A stretch of 64,000 bases of DNA. It comes from Trichobilharzia regenti (Eukaryota > Platyhelminthes > Trematoda > Strigeidida > Schistosomatidae). Of this stretch, positions 44,720 to 55,984 are shown piece after piece. Under the pieces are notes generated by a model. The model ran no database searches and had not been told where the DNA came from. It saw only the letters and a program-made list of their open reading frames with translations. Numbering within the stretch: position 1 is the stretch's first letter; each line of letters opens with the position of its first letter. Position numbers and translations under genes: made by a program. The DNA is taken from assembly GCA_944472135.2 (NCBI GenBank), contig OX235264.1, positions 95,862,319 to 95,926,318 on the forward strand, written 5' to 3'.

Positions 44720-46000
44720 TACAATTCTAGCTAATTCTATTGACTTGTTCGCATTTTACGTAATTCTTCTGAGTCATCCTATTCTCATTAGTCATCATTA
44801 TTTTGCAAATTTCCTGATTATGTAAAAACCTGTCACTATGTCGTTTGAATTATCCTATCTTGAATTCCGTATGTAATTTTCACTCCTCCTTCAAAACTTA
44901 GCTATCCTGTTACCAACATTTATTAGTTAGTTGTTTTGATGCCTTTCAACCTCTTAATTTCACCCCATCGCAATACTTAAAACCCATTAACTAAAGTAAC
45001 CATTTGACTGGTATAATTTTGAAGTAAAAAACTATATATTAGTGCACAGCCGATGATGAGGAACTAATTAAAAAGGAATAAATTTCTCCTGTCAATATGT
45101 TGGTTTTCTAATATACACACCTCCAAATGTGACGTGCCCATGTTTGAATCCTGTCAAATACCCCATCACTACGTATCAAGGACGATCTATGGTCAGGTTA
45201 AACAGCCTGTGAACGTCCAGATAAAGAGTGAAGAGTTTTGAAAGTGGAATACATAGAAAAAGCATGTATAGTAGACATTGTTTGCTCATACAGACCAAAT
45301 AGAATATTAATACATTAATTGAGATAAAATTCACTAGCAAACAGCAGTTATGGTTACTCAGTATCAACGAAGTAAAAATATATCAACTTGTGCTACTTAC
45401 TAATGACAAGTAATATAAACGGAACACAACGCAAACAGTAACAAAGTATAACTAAGAAAGCAGTTAATTCCGGATTCTTGAAACCAGACCGGTTTCCCCG
45501 GTCTGCCTACTAATATAATGCAGATATGGTACAATTTACTGTAGCCACATCTTAAAACAGTAGTCTGAGATATGTCCTTAAACGCTCTTACCTTTCATCA
45601 AAGCATTCTAATAAGCAAGCTTTACATACATGAATACGAATTCCTTAAATATTTCCGTTTCGACCGCCTATAAATTCCTCATCATCAGCTGACTTTGCAT
45701 CCGTCGGCTGCGTGAAATAATTCCGATTTCAGAAACTCAGCAAAGATCCTCAGTCAGCAAACTGCGATTACAAGTGATAATGCCTATTCTACTTGATCCA
45801 TCGTAAACAGTGACCAGTGGTCTTATCTTAAGTGTCTTTTCTGCTTTCGTTATATAGATTATTAACAAAATATCTGTGAGAACGTTTTCTCTCGAAATTT
45901 CGCTTAGCAGTTGAGCTACGCCTCTAATCAAGTTGCCCTACTTCTTTATTAGCCCGAGGTGGATTTAGGTCTCATTCCATGCCAATGCTTGTTGTCGCCT
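44720..46000. other. PLE 3' flank debris, no supported gene
   Basis: Non-coding, AT-rich. A GCTGATGATGAGGAATTTAT motif on the minus strand (about 45,680) resembles CCGATGATGAGGAACTAAT at 45,050 on the plus strand, so another inverted PLE-R-type end lies at 45.6-45.7 kb. Confidence 0.35.

Positions 46001-46004
<4 letters not shown>

Positions 46005-46039
<35 letters not shown>
46005..46039. repeat. (TA)n microsatellite
   Basis: About 17 uninterrupted TA units. Confidence 0.9.
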
Positions 46040-46041
<2 letters not shown>

Positions 46042-46458
46042 TCAGGCGGTCTGTTTAAATCACTGGGCTGTCAGAATTTTCATCCATCAAAATGCTTAAA
46101 CTCTTCTGCCCTTCTTACTGTTTAAATCGCGCAATTATATTAAATAACCAACACATGAACTCGCGCGCATATTTAATTAGTTTCCCTCTATACTTCATGC
46201 AGTTCTTGGAGTAACTGAAGATAAAATATACAGAATTGAATTTCTCTACATATGCAACAACACTACGACAAACGACATACTTTTGGAAGGGGAAATATTT
46301 TAGGATTCAATACGCTGAAACCCTCTGTGATATATGTTCATATATTGTCTGAAATAAAGCTTTACTATTATTATCATATCGTTGTTAGGCTGCGATACAA
46401 CTTGATGTAATTCATTATCAGGTCCAGCGAATTTCGCACATCGAACCTTGTGAATCTC

Positions 46459-46770
46459 CTATGGATTTCTCATGCGTTTGAAAAAGCATGACAACATCTT
46501 TGGAGAGACATTGGTAGAAAGTGCGTGATCCATTTCCAAGTTTGGTGCTTTAGTTTTCAAACAAATGGATATGAAACCATATCTTTGATATGTTGAGCAC
46601 CCTCGCTCCACTGCGAAATGGTTAAAAACACTTAAATTTGTTTTCAAGTGTCGGTTTTTGTGTATTAATTTGTGTATTAATACCATGGACCTAGTGTCAC
46701 CTTTGTCATCGGTAAACCCGCTATCAACATTTTGATCAGTTCCGCGGGCTTGTTGTTGCAACCGGTACAT
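46459..46770 (-). CDS. Open frame, possible exon, unrecognised
   Basis: A 103-codon frame with varied amino-acid composition, beginning MYRLQQQARGTDQNVDSGFT and DDKGDTRSMVLIHK, directly after an AG that could be a splice acceptor (gtaaatag|ATGTACC). No family recognised and no poly(A) signal identified. It could equally be transposon-derived or accidental. Confidence 0.2.
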   Translation of the reverse strand: MYRLQQQARGTDQNVDSGFTDDKGDTRSMVLIHKLIHKNRHLKTNLSVFNHFAVERGCSTYQRYGFISICLKTKAPNLEMDHALSTNVSPKMLSCFFKRMRNP

Positions 46771-47639
46771 CTATTTACTTTACTCATGCTAAAAAATAGG
46801 CATACATGGGGGCTCAAATAAAATTACATAAAACTTTCCATTTTTCAGCGAGACACTATTGAGATTTTTGAAGTGGCAATACAGATAAAAAATATGAAAA
46901 CATTCCAGAAGTTACTGGAAATGGAGAGAAGTGAATCTACAAAAATTCGGCATTACGGGCAAGAGGATGCTATGCAGTTAACACTGAAAATACCAGGAGT
47001 AGGGAAAAATGTTAGTAACAAAAGAAAACGTGAGAAATGAGTTGACCCCGATAATCTGGCTATTTAATAAGCAGATCATTATCTGAAACAGTTAACAACA
47101 AAATGAAGAATGATAACGTTAAGGTTACTGATCTTATTAAGGAAAACGTTGCTCGATCGAAACAAGCTGAAATTATGCTACAATCATGCTGCATACCTAT
47201 TAGACATAGTGCGATAAAACTGTCTAAATTATGGTATTCATCCAAAGCAATCGAAGATTTCAGAGGAAAGTCGACCTATACGCTAATAAGCCGAATTTAA
47301 AGTAAATGGGTGAGAAAGTTTCAGAACTAATTCCAATCAAGTTTCAAATTAATAAAAGTGCAAAGTGTAATAAACAGGAAGGTCTGAACTTTATCCGAAA
47401 TTACTGTCTATTTTGTAACTGTTACATTTTCAATCACAGATTAGCCAAAAAGTCGATTACATCAGTTATTATAATTCTGCTGTGTTTCTCTTCGTTCATA
47501 TTGACGATAATCCTTTCTATTCCAAAAGCACTACTTATAATACACTATGGAATTGACAGAATTTTCCACAATACTGCATACCATATGCACAAGAATTTAT
47601 CCACATTTACAGTAGGATTAATGTCAAAAAATGTGGAAA

Positions 47640-47850
47640 ATATAAAATGAGAATGATAAGTATAATAATAACAGCAATAATAATACTAATGGTAATAATG
47701 TCAGTGGGTTTGTCTCAAATAGTAATGATAATTCTTGTACCAATCTTTTAACTCCTTCTTTCCATTCTCGATAAGGTCTAAACAATTTAAATTATCTTCT
47801 TTGTCTCAAGTTTTCATTCGTTTATTGAATTCATGCTTCAGTACCACTTG
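47640..47850. other. AT-rich spacer with poly(A) signal of exon D
   Basis: Contains AATAAA on the minus strand at 47821-47826, 25 nt after the stop codon of exon D, and an AATAATAAT-like stretch near 47.66 kb. Confidence 0.45.
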
Positions 47851-47851
47851 A

Positions 47852-48072
47852 TTACGCATCAGACTCCGTCACATTATAGTCACGATCATAATCGTTAGCA
47901 TGAGAGCCGTTTATTTTCGATTCTGCATTACGGAAGACATAACTAGCATCCGAGGTGGGTTTGTTAGGTTGAACTGGAGGATCTGGACAGTTTTTATCTA
48001 GCCTGAAGCCATCACCTAAGTCATTGAGAGCCTCTTGCTCTCCTGGAAGGAAATCAGAAACCGGACCAAACT
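47852..48072 (-). CDS. D: terminal coding exon of an unrecognised gene
   Basis: On the minus strand an acceptor (tctatttcag|AG) at 48073-48074 opens a 221-nt exon ending with TAA at 47852. It encodes FGPVSDFLPGEQEALNDLGD, then GFRLDKNCPDPPVQPNKPTS, DASYVFRNAESKINGSHAND and YDRDYNVTESDA. The chain is acidic, Pro/Asp/Asn-rich, with ordinary codon use and no low complexity, like the cytoplasmic or disordered C-terminus of a larger protein. AATAAA lies 25 nt after the stop. Upstream exons were not found; the next 1.5 kb upstream is retroelement debris, so they may lie beyond a long intron. An alternative reading starts at MGSISEFGP inside the same frame. Family unknown. Confidence 0.5.
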
Positions 48073-48899
48073 CTGAAATAGAACCCATACGTGAGTAACG
48101 CAAAAATAAAAGTGGCGTGATAGATCTTATTGAGAATGGAAAGAAGAAGTTAAACGATTGGTACAAGAATTATCATCAACAATTGGAAACCAGATGGTGT
48201 GAATGACGCGAGACGAAATGTGATTCCAATAGTTTAAATGATCAAACAGTAATGTCGATACAGTTTTGAAATGTTCAGCTTGTCGTAGGGTACTTAGTCT
48301 AATGTTCTACTAAAATAGAATGGCTTGGGCGAAAACAAAATTAAAAATTATTCCAGGGCCTAAATGATGTTTACACCTGTGAAAAAAAATTTAAAAAAGA
48401 AGAAAGGACTGAGAAAATAAGAATAATAATAACACTAAAGCTTGATGATATTATAAGAGTGGAGAAAATTTTTTATTTACTAGTGCAAAGAAGGTCAGTT
48501 AGTTCGTGCCTGATATTATTTTCATTACACCAAAATATGTGCTAAATATGGTGACGTGGAATTTTTATACTTAGATGCGCGAAAATAAAGTCTTTTGAAA
48601 TAACTTCTTGTTTTACCTGAGAAGATGCAAGATGAAAACTGCGGGTGAAGCGAATGCTCACAGTTTAACATAATCCCTCTAGCAAATTTGTTGCATGAAA
48701 TTAAGTGTCTATCAATGACAATGTCAACGATATGGCCCAATGAGATGTTAATCCAACCACAGCAGTCTTTAGAGCTCTACGAAGTATGACAGTATTTTTA
48801 AACAACTCAGGAATGGAAAAGTGTGAATAGTAGAGAAGACTAGGTAAGATGCATGAGCTGAAAAACTGTAGGAGGATGGATTAAGTTATGCCCAAGTGT

Positions 48900-49620
48900 C
48901 TTAACTTCTTAATGTAAATTATCAGATGGGATATTTTGATAGAAGTCTTAAAGGCGTTGGAAGACCAGGATAGATCAGAACAAACAATCAGTCCAAGATA
49001 CTCAACATTTGACTTGACACCTTTTTCAACCTCATACAATAGTCGTGGGAATTAACAGCTTCCTTTAACTTCCTTTTACATCTCAAACTGTAAATGACAG
49101 CCCTATGTTTAGGGGAATTGGTTTACAAAATCTAGACAAAGACCATCTGCTGACTCCTCGAAGAAAGCTTTTCATCTTAGTACACTCTACCTGGCAGTTA
49201 ACAGGTGTTGAAACAGTCGTCCACATACTTAACAAAGTTAATCTTATCAGAATGGAATAAGTCGTGGACGAAGAAAGAAAACAGAAAAGAAGGAAGAACA
49301 GTGCCTTGAGAGAAACCGTCCTCAGTACGCAATTAAGTGGAAGACTTCCCCTAACAAACGGTGTACTGCTTTCTTCCTCAAAAGTAAGAATTCAGCCAGT
49401 TAACAACCCAGTTACACCAAACTTATTTGGCATAAAATTTCTTTAAAAGATTCGTTAAATGTCAGTGAGAGGATAACATAGGATAATTGCATGATTTTCG
49501 GTAATAGCGCTAGGCAAACCATCTGGACTTAGGTTTTGAGAAGGTTTCAGCGACTGAGGCATTTTAGAACGTCATTTGTGTTGAAACCTAGAGAAAAGCT
49601 CTCATTACCATCTTGACATT
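48900..49620 (-). pseudogene. Non-LTR retrotransposon RT relic
   Basis: The minus strand at about 49.32-49.20 kb reads DGFSQGTVLPSFLFSFFVHD, then LFHSDKINFVKYVDDCFNTC. This is the QGTVL...DL...YVDD core of a non-LTR reverse transcriptase, more like the CR1/jockey type than the RTE or PLEs here. Further downstream (48.99 kb) HDYCMRLKKVSSQMLSILD resembles the post-RT part. Stops and frameshifts are frequent. Confidence 0.6.
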
Positions 49621-49629
49621 AGGCATAGC

Positions 49630-51390
49630 TTTCTTGAGAGAATATAAATAACACTTGATTATGGTGCATGCGCTTATTACACTTTGCAATTTTATTAGTT
49701 TGACCCTTGGCAGGAATTAGTTGTAGAAATTTCTCACTCATTTATTATAAATACTCAAATATACAGCTCGGTTCATAGCTTCGTTGAAAAGAAAATTCTC
49801 TTCGTTGCAATCGCCTTTTTAATATTTCCTATAAATCGAGTATGATCCAGCAACTGATTTTTTCCCATTTTTTTCAACTCTGGTGACTTTCATGGGTTAT
49901 CTTAAGAGGCTGTTGATGTTCTCACAACCCTACATTTAACTGGCTGGACGTCTATTTTGTGCATACAACGCGAACACATTGTAAACCACTTGTAGGCTAC
50001 ACCATAAGTGACTCGCTTAGTTCCAGAGTAATAGGACGCGAAAATGTCATACTATCACTGGATACACAATAATTATTCACAAACCTTTCCTTATTAAATT
50101 AGTGCATCTGTGCGCGAATCCATGGTTAGAACGTCGATCGACACAGAAATTTCTGAAGGTAGCAGACAGTAACTGTTCCCTAAACAGTCCAATGAGAAAA
50201 ACATCAAACCTTCGACGTTGCATTACACAAATGAAAGAATACAGTGACACTAAAACATTCACTTGCGCTACAAACTGAACCATTTCAAATTCTTACGAAT
50301 GAAATCCGGCTTTGTTTATTCAAAAATAGACTGAATTTCAATAGATAACAATTCACTTTCCTCCATAAGAATATTTAGAACCAACTTCAAGCGGCTAGCT
50401 CCTGACGTAAACTTACGATTAATTGCTTAAGAGGATAGAAATAACCTCAAGTGTGTGAAGAGAGACTGGTAAGCTTAGTGGCTGCGGAAGTATACTTCCA
50501 AGATCCAACAATTATGAAACTAGTCAAAGGACAACATATCGTTGAGAGGACAATTCGTCATAACAACTTTTGTCATAAAATGATGACTGTCTCTTCCAAG
50601 AAGGAATGAACGACCATACCAGGGACACCTCAAAAGCCGTTTCATTTGATAGCCTCAACTTTGCTTTCAATTCATCGGTATTAAATAAAGAAACCCACAA
50701 AGAAATTGATAAAACTATTTCATCACTTAGTCACTGAACTGAACAAAGTTCTCATTTTATAAGTAAATGTCCAATAATTTTTGTTTCTACAAATTTTAGA
50801 CATAGTAATTGTCAGTTTCCAGAGACCGCCTCAACAGGAGTAGGTCAGTAGTCATTCCACTGCCGAACAAGTTGTTATTTTATTTCCTGACTGAAATTTT
50901 AAACAACACAGAAACAACCCGCCAACTGTGCTTAGTCGGCAGGATTGTTTAATAAACCGAAAGAGCTGAAAAACCCTACCGAATGCATGTTTACTTTTAG
51001 TTTTGCACTATCTGCTACATTTTAAGAGGATAACCGGTAGTGACGTCACCGATAGTGATGCGTTGCTGGTTAGCTCTTAATTCATATAAAACGATACAGA
51101 TTTGTGATCAAGAAAGCGCAATTTCATGTTCTGTCGGTTAACTGGTAGTTTACATTTCATCCTACTGTTCTTTTGCAAACGCATTTTACAATGAAGGAGA
51201 AGAAACTGGGATTCCTTATTTTGAATTATATTTCGGAGAGGTCCTATATAGTAATTGTATTTTACGGTAGATAAGTATTCTTGATGACATGCATCATTTT
51301 CCTTGAAGCGCTTCCATTGGCTTGAGAGTAATAGTTCTAAATCATCATTTTGAATGTAAGGTAATCTTCCTTTCTGATTTACACATTCAC
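49630..51390. other. No recognisable gene
   Basis: Unassigned sequence. Short frames such as 50077-50283 have no supporting signals. Confidence 0.35.
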
Positions 51391-51399
51391 CATATTATT

Positions 51400-51835
51400 A
51401 TTATTGTTCCCTTGGGTTCCTAGTGGAACATAGGGCTTCAACCGCACGTCTTCACTTGCTTCTGTCTTTTGCTGTACTTTTCACCTGCATCCATGTTAGT
51501 CCATATTCTTTCAACTCTTCTTCACACGATCTTCTCCTAGTCACTCTTGGACGTCCCACTCGCAACTTCCCTTTCGGGTTCCACTCAAGGGCCTGACGCG
51601 TGATGTCACCCAACGACCTCCTCTGCGAGTGTCCAGTCCACTTTCACTTTCTCCTGCATATTTTTGAGTGATTGGTTCTTGTTTTGTTTTTTCCCATAGT
51701 TTCTTGTTGGTGATTCTTTCCGGCCATCTGATCTTCAGTATAGAGCGAAGAGTTCTGCAACAGGCTGTTGGCAACATTCTCTATGACCTGCCATATGGTC
51801 ACCATATGATTGTGTAAATGGAACTTGAACATTGG
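51400..51835 (-). mobile_element. RTE 3' end fragment
   Basis: On the minus strand: LQNSSLYTEDQMAGKN and LRSILKIRWPERITNKKLWE in alternating frames, then a WTWxxHT-like part, TRQALEWNPKGKLRVGRPR and a 3' UTR ending GAAGCCCTATGTTCCACTAG and an ATTATTATT-type tail (51,398-51,409). This is the conserved C-terminus and microsatellite tail of RTE elements. 5'-truncated, with frameshifts. Confidence 0.75.
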
Positions 51836-51839
51836 AGAG

Positions 51840-52830
51840 CAGTTCTTTATTAATTTCGTTCAAGCTGAATGCCGTTGTGACACAGTGAACTTTCTTTTTA
51901 CAAAGAGATTCCCAGGATTATAGCACAGTACTATCTACTCATCGGGAATCATTAAGCGCTACTCGTGATGTAAAGTGATTTTATGAAAACAGATGTTCCC
52001 CAACGATTCCAAACAAAACCTTATGGCTGAAGAATCTACCTCTCAAGTGGTTCTTCGATTTCTGCCACCATCCAGTTACTTTCACAGCCTGAAAGCCTTA
52101 TTTCTGATCAACAGTGAAGATTAGATTTAAGAGTGTACTTACCGTTGTAATAACCCACCTACTTAATTTTGTATGCTCTCATATGCCGAAAAATGATCCC
52201 ATTCTGTTTAGGCCTCATTTCATTCACTCACAGGTGCATAACTTTTATTTATGAAAAGACAGTCTGTTGCGTAGGTAAAACATCTTCAGATTAGGGTTAA
52301 AATGTTAGGTTCATGCAACCGGGTTATTAAGTCCACATGGACAGATACTGACAATAATGGTCAGCCAACTTACTAAACTAAAGTGAGTGAAAAAGTGTCT
52401 GTGTTGAGAATAAATATAAGTGAACAACTGATCAAAATAGGTAGTAAATGGACGCCAATACAAAATTGAATACAAGACTGATAATTCGGGTAAGATGCAA
52501 CCCAGTGTACAATAATGAAATTACGCTGTAGTTACAAGTAGTAATGTTGCTCAGATAAAGTTTGTGATTTTGAATGAAAGTGGAAGTGAGTGAAATTCAA
52601 AAATAGATAATATACACTCTTTATATGTCAGGCTAATCCACTTGATATGCACGCGAAACCCATTTGTATTAAATAGCAGCCGTCATCCCACAAATACTCG
52701 GTAAGATATCATAGGTCAAACTGTGAACAGAATGACAGTTATCTGGCACCAGAATAAATCAGTGACGTTCTCATTAGATGACAGAATCACACAAATATGG
52801 GAACACCTTGTAAATACGGTCCACTCATTC
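51840..52830. other. No recognisable gene
   Basis: Unassigned sequence between the RTE fragment and A4. No supported exon was seen. Confidence 0.35.
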
Positions 52831-52845
52831 ACCACCGACGTTGAC

Positions 52846-53202
52846 AACAATCACACTGACGAATATGTCAGTGATTTACAAGTTAACAGCGACATTTATT
52901 TCAGTCTTAATAGAATCTCACTCTATTTACAACAATAAGCATACCTTTCATTTGCACACTATGAATATCGATCGACTGACCATTTCACGGTCAACATGCA
53001 CACTTAGATTTCAAACTATTTCAAGCTATTCCAATTTCTATCAAAATCTAACGCATTTCCCATCCATCATTCAGCTGTTGACAGTATTCTCGTTATGGTG
53101 CCAACGTCAATCAGAGTGATCCTGGGACCGGTACTCATATTGGTCTGCAAATTCGTCCCCGAACTCATGGTGTCGAAAGCGGAGGAGATGGCCACCTTCT
53201 GA
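52846..53202 (+). pseudogene. A4: decayed family A gene with intact exon 3
   Basis: Exon 3 (53075-53202) is exactly 128 nt, follows a good acceptor (atcattcag) and is open: VDSILVMVPTSIRVILGPVL, ILVCKFVPELMVSKAEEMAT, F, stop. It aligns without gaps to A1-A3 and keeps the cysteine. The basic residues before and after the cysteine are partly lost. A relic of exon 2 starts at 52914 (aatag|AATCTCACTCT...ACAACAATA...TTTGCACAC) but has deletions and no GT donor. The exon 1 area (52846) has ATC where the ATG should be. No TATA box was seen. Pseudogene, unless exon 3 is joined to another upstream exon. Confidence 0.6.
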
Positions 53203-53209
53203 TGTATGC

Positions 53210-54410
53210 AATATGGTGTACTATGTAGAAGAAATAAGGAAAATACTGATGAATGTAGTAAAATTGGTGTTTTCTACTTAAATCTTGTTTTATTCAGCCT
53301 AGTTTAGTTGTAAGTGTTATAGTTAGATATGTTTCTGCTGGTTTGGTGGTAGTTTTCTAAAATCTTTTCAGACTCAGTACCTTGTCTTCTGTAATATAAA
53401 AAATCAAACAAAATCGTTTGCTGCTTCCTAGTCTTCCCACTTATTCATTTTATACGTCATTACAAATAATTTCTGTTCCTACCTCCACCACCAAAAAACC
53501 TCAGTTGGGACTGGAAAACCAACTTTTCTAGGAAGGCATAAACTACAACCATGAGAATACCTCAAAAACATATGTGTCTGCTGCCTAGGAATCATCAGTT
53601 AAGCTGCCACAATTGAATTAAATAACTCAACAAGGAATAGATCCGACTGCTGTGCCCATGATCAAGCAGGAGAAGCACAACTCTCATCTCGAAATCAAGA
53701 ACTGATGAACTGAAATCGCAACATTGCATTTCCACTATAGTTTGACAAAAAAATAACAGCAACACTAATGTTAGTGTTTGATAAGGCGTACAGACTCAAT
53801 CAAAGGTACTGATTTATACCAACGCCCCACAAGATATCATAACCAGAAGTTAGATAAACTTCAAACAGACTCGTTGAAGGATATTTAAACCGAAGTCTTA
53901 CATAAAACTGTGATAACATGTGAATCCGAATTTAATATGCCCGACACCTTATAATGTACTTCGAAAATCGCTTTGTACACGTCGCAAGCCATATTTAAAC
54001 GATTGGTACTCTGTATACATCCTGATGCGTGATCCCAGAAACCCACCATTACATTTTCATTAAATGGCTTAATTTGCAATTCGCATACTCAAAATCATCT
54101 GAAGCTTAGGTGAAAATAGTATAACCCATTCGATTTCAAACCAGATTAATTAAAAACGTACCAAGAGGTATCGATATAATTCATGTTTGCAAAGCAACCT
54201 AAATAAGTGAATTTTTAAATAGTTGCACCGCAATGTATGCATAAAACTGCGAAAAAGAAAACAGAATTCACAGCTGAATACACAGCATAAATATGATGTA
54301 TTCTTGCGAAATTAACCTACATAAGTGAAGTTTGAATAGCTGTATAGTAATAGTAATAGCAATAGCTGTATAGTAGTAATACATTCAGAAGACTGCTGTC
54401 AACTTGTCTG
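53210..54410. other. No recognisable gene
   Basis: Sequence between the convergent A4 and B5. A 64-codon frame at 53885-54079 (minus) is unsupported. Confidence 0.35.
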
Positions 54411-54418
54411 CAGAACCA

Positions 54419-54933
54419 CTACTTGCGAGACTCCTTCACCGTCTTCGTCACCTTCTTCGTAGTCGTCACATCCGATGATCCACCTCCTACGCTTGGTGCT
54501 CTCTCATTCGGACACGCCCAATGAACCACCTTCTTGACCAGCTTCTTCAATGTCGGTGGGAGGATGTTGAACATTTTATCCAGAACTGGATCAATTAAAG
54601 TGTGAGATGGTGAGTTGTGTTGTGACGCGTTGATTTCGTTTTGTATTGTGTGTGCGTGTGTGTGTCAGAATTGTTTTCATGCGTTAGGATGTCGTGAGTG
54701 TGAGTTGATTGGGGAGGGAAGAAATGAAGAAAAACAAGTCAACATTAAGAAATCGACACACTGTATCAGACATGAATTCGCTCAAAGATGACCAAAGATC
54801 GTGAACTTACTCAGGCCTTGTGTTTGACTGACGAGAACGGTTAGGCAGATGAGGAGGAAGATGCACTGATAGAAATGTTACACACAGAGATAGACAGAGT
54901 TAGTCGACGGGAATTTATTTCACTCACCTTCAT
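54419..54933 (-). CDS. B5: small secreted peptide, family B (75 aa, 3 exons)
   Basis: Exons on the minus strand are 54928-54933 (ATGAAG), 54811-54865 (55 nt) and 54419-54585 (167 nt, stop TAG). Introns are 62 and 225 nt with gtgagt/gtaagt donors. It encodes MKCIFLLICLTVLVSQTQG, LILDKMFNILPPTLKKLVKK, VVHWACPNERAPSVGGG and SSDVTTTKKVTKTVKESRK. Only two residues differ from B2/B4 (I for V in the signal, S for A in the linker). Introns, flanks and many third codon positions have diverged, which suggests selection on the peptide. TATAAAA lies about 57 bp upstream and a TGACAAG motif at 55064-55070. It is the most diverged intact B copy. Confidence 0.8.
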
Positions 54934-54989
54934 TTTGTGTTGGTGTGAACACTGGTGACTAGGAGTAGTATTATGATTGCAATTCCTGC

Positions 54990-54996
54990 TTTTATA
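54990..54996 (-). promoter_or_regulatory. TATA box of B5
   Basis: TATAAAA on the minus strand, 57 bp before the start codon. CTGACAAG at 55063-55070 is shared with B2 and the A promoters. Confidence 0.5.
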
Positions 54997-55099
54997 TGTA
55001 TGAGCATGCTCTAAGAATTGATTATATGGCATGAATTTTACCTTGTCTAAAATGCAGTGTCCCTTGTCAGGTGAGTGATTGTTGAATGACATTTAGTTT

Positions 55100-55980
55100 T
55101 CACTTTGGCAAGTGAATGATAATCTGACTTAATCCGACAGAATAAGATGTTGGTCATGGTTTACTTCACTTCAGGTGAACTACTTGAGAATTATTCTGAT
55201 TACTCAGAGTCTTGTCAAGTTCATAGTTCCTACTAACATATGCTTAAACATCATTCTTGATTTCTTCTGATTTTTTCGTATTTTGCTTGGTTTCATATGA
55301 GATCTATCTAACCAGTCCTCACATTTTGATCATTTTCAGCAGAGAAAATTAACTTTGAACACTTTCGTTAAGGGATAGACGCTTGAATAATAATGCAACT
55401 TATACAGACTAAAATTTCTATTAAATTTTGAAGGGAATCGAATTAGTTCAAGATGCATACAGCTACAATGGGTGTGTGTACATTTGTGTGTGAAGAATGA
55501 TGACGGCTGCATTTTTGTGAAGTATATCTAAAAACTAACGTAGAAGTAAATGAATGACTTTAATGCTCGCCTCAGTTCTCAATAATAATCCTAAAATATT
55601 TATATAGCAAGGGGAATAGAAATGGTTGTAATTATTTAAACCACTTATATTATCAGGTATATGTATTAAAGATTGATGCATTCGTCTTCTCAGTTATGCT
55701 TAACGTTTAAATTGTCCTTCTTTTCAAAGATCACCAAAATCTGACTATATCAGTAGGTGGTTATTTGAGAGGAAAATGCTGTTCCAATGTCATTTCGAAA
55801 TTAGAAAATTATTGAATTTTTGAGCAACATAGAATTAGCCTGTTTAGCGTATCAAGTCATAAGAATTATGTCCTGTATGACAAGAGAGAGAGAAGAACAT
55901 GACCTATGCGTACTGATTTGTGTTTCTCTTCTAGTTGGTGAAATTTATTAAGCCACTTGGCAATAATGATTAATATAGTG
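55100..55980. other. Upstream flank of B5, no supported gene
   Basis: No exon seen. No family A partner of B5 is recognisable before the SINE cluster. Confidence 0.35.
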
Positions 55981-55984
55981 ATAC

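Noticed and set aside
45650..45710. CTGATGATGAGGAATTTAT...GGTCGAAACGG on the minus strand as another hammerhead
   Set aside because: It has CUGAUGA and GAAAC in the right order, but I cannot find a stem II longer than two pairs between them.
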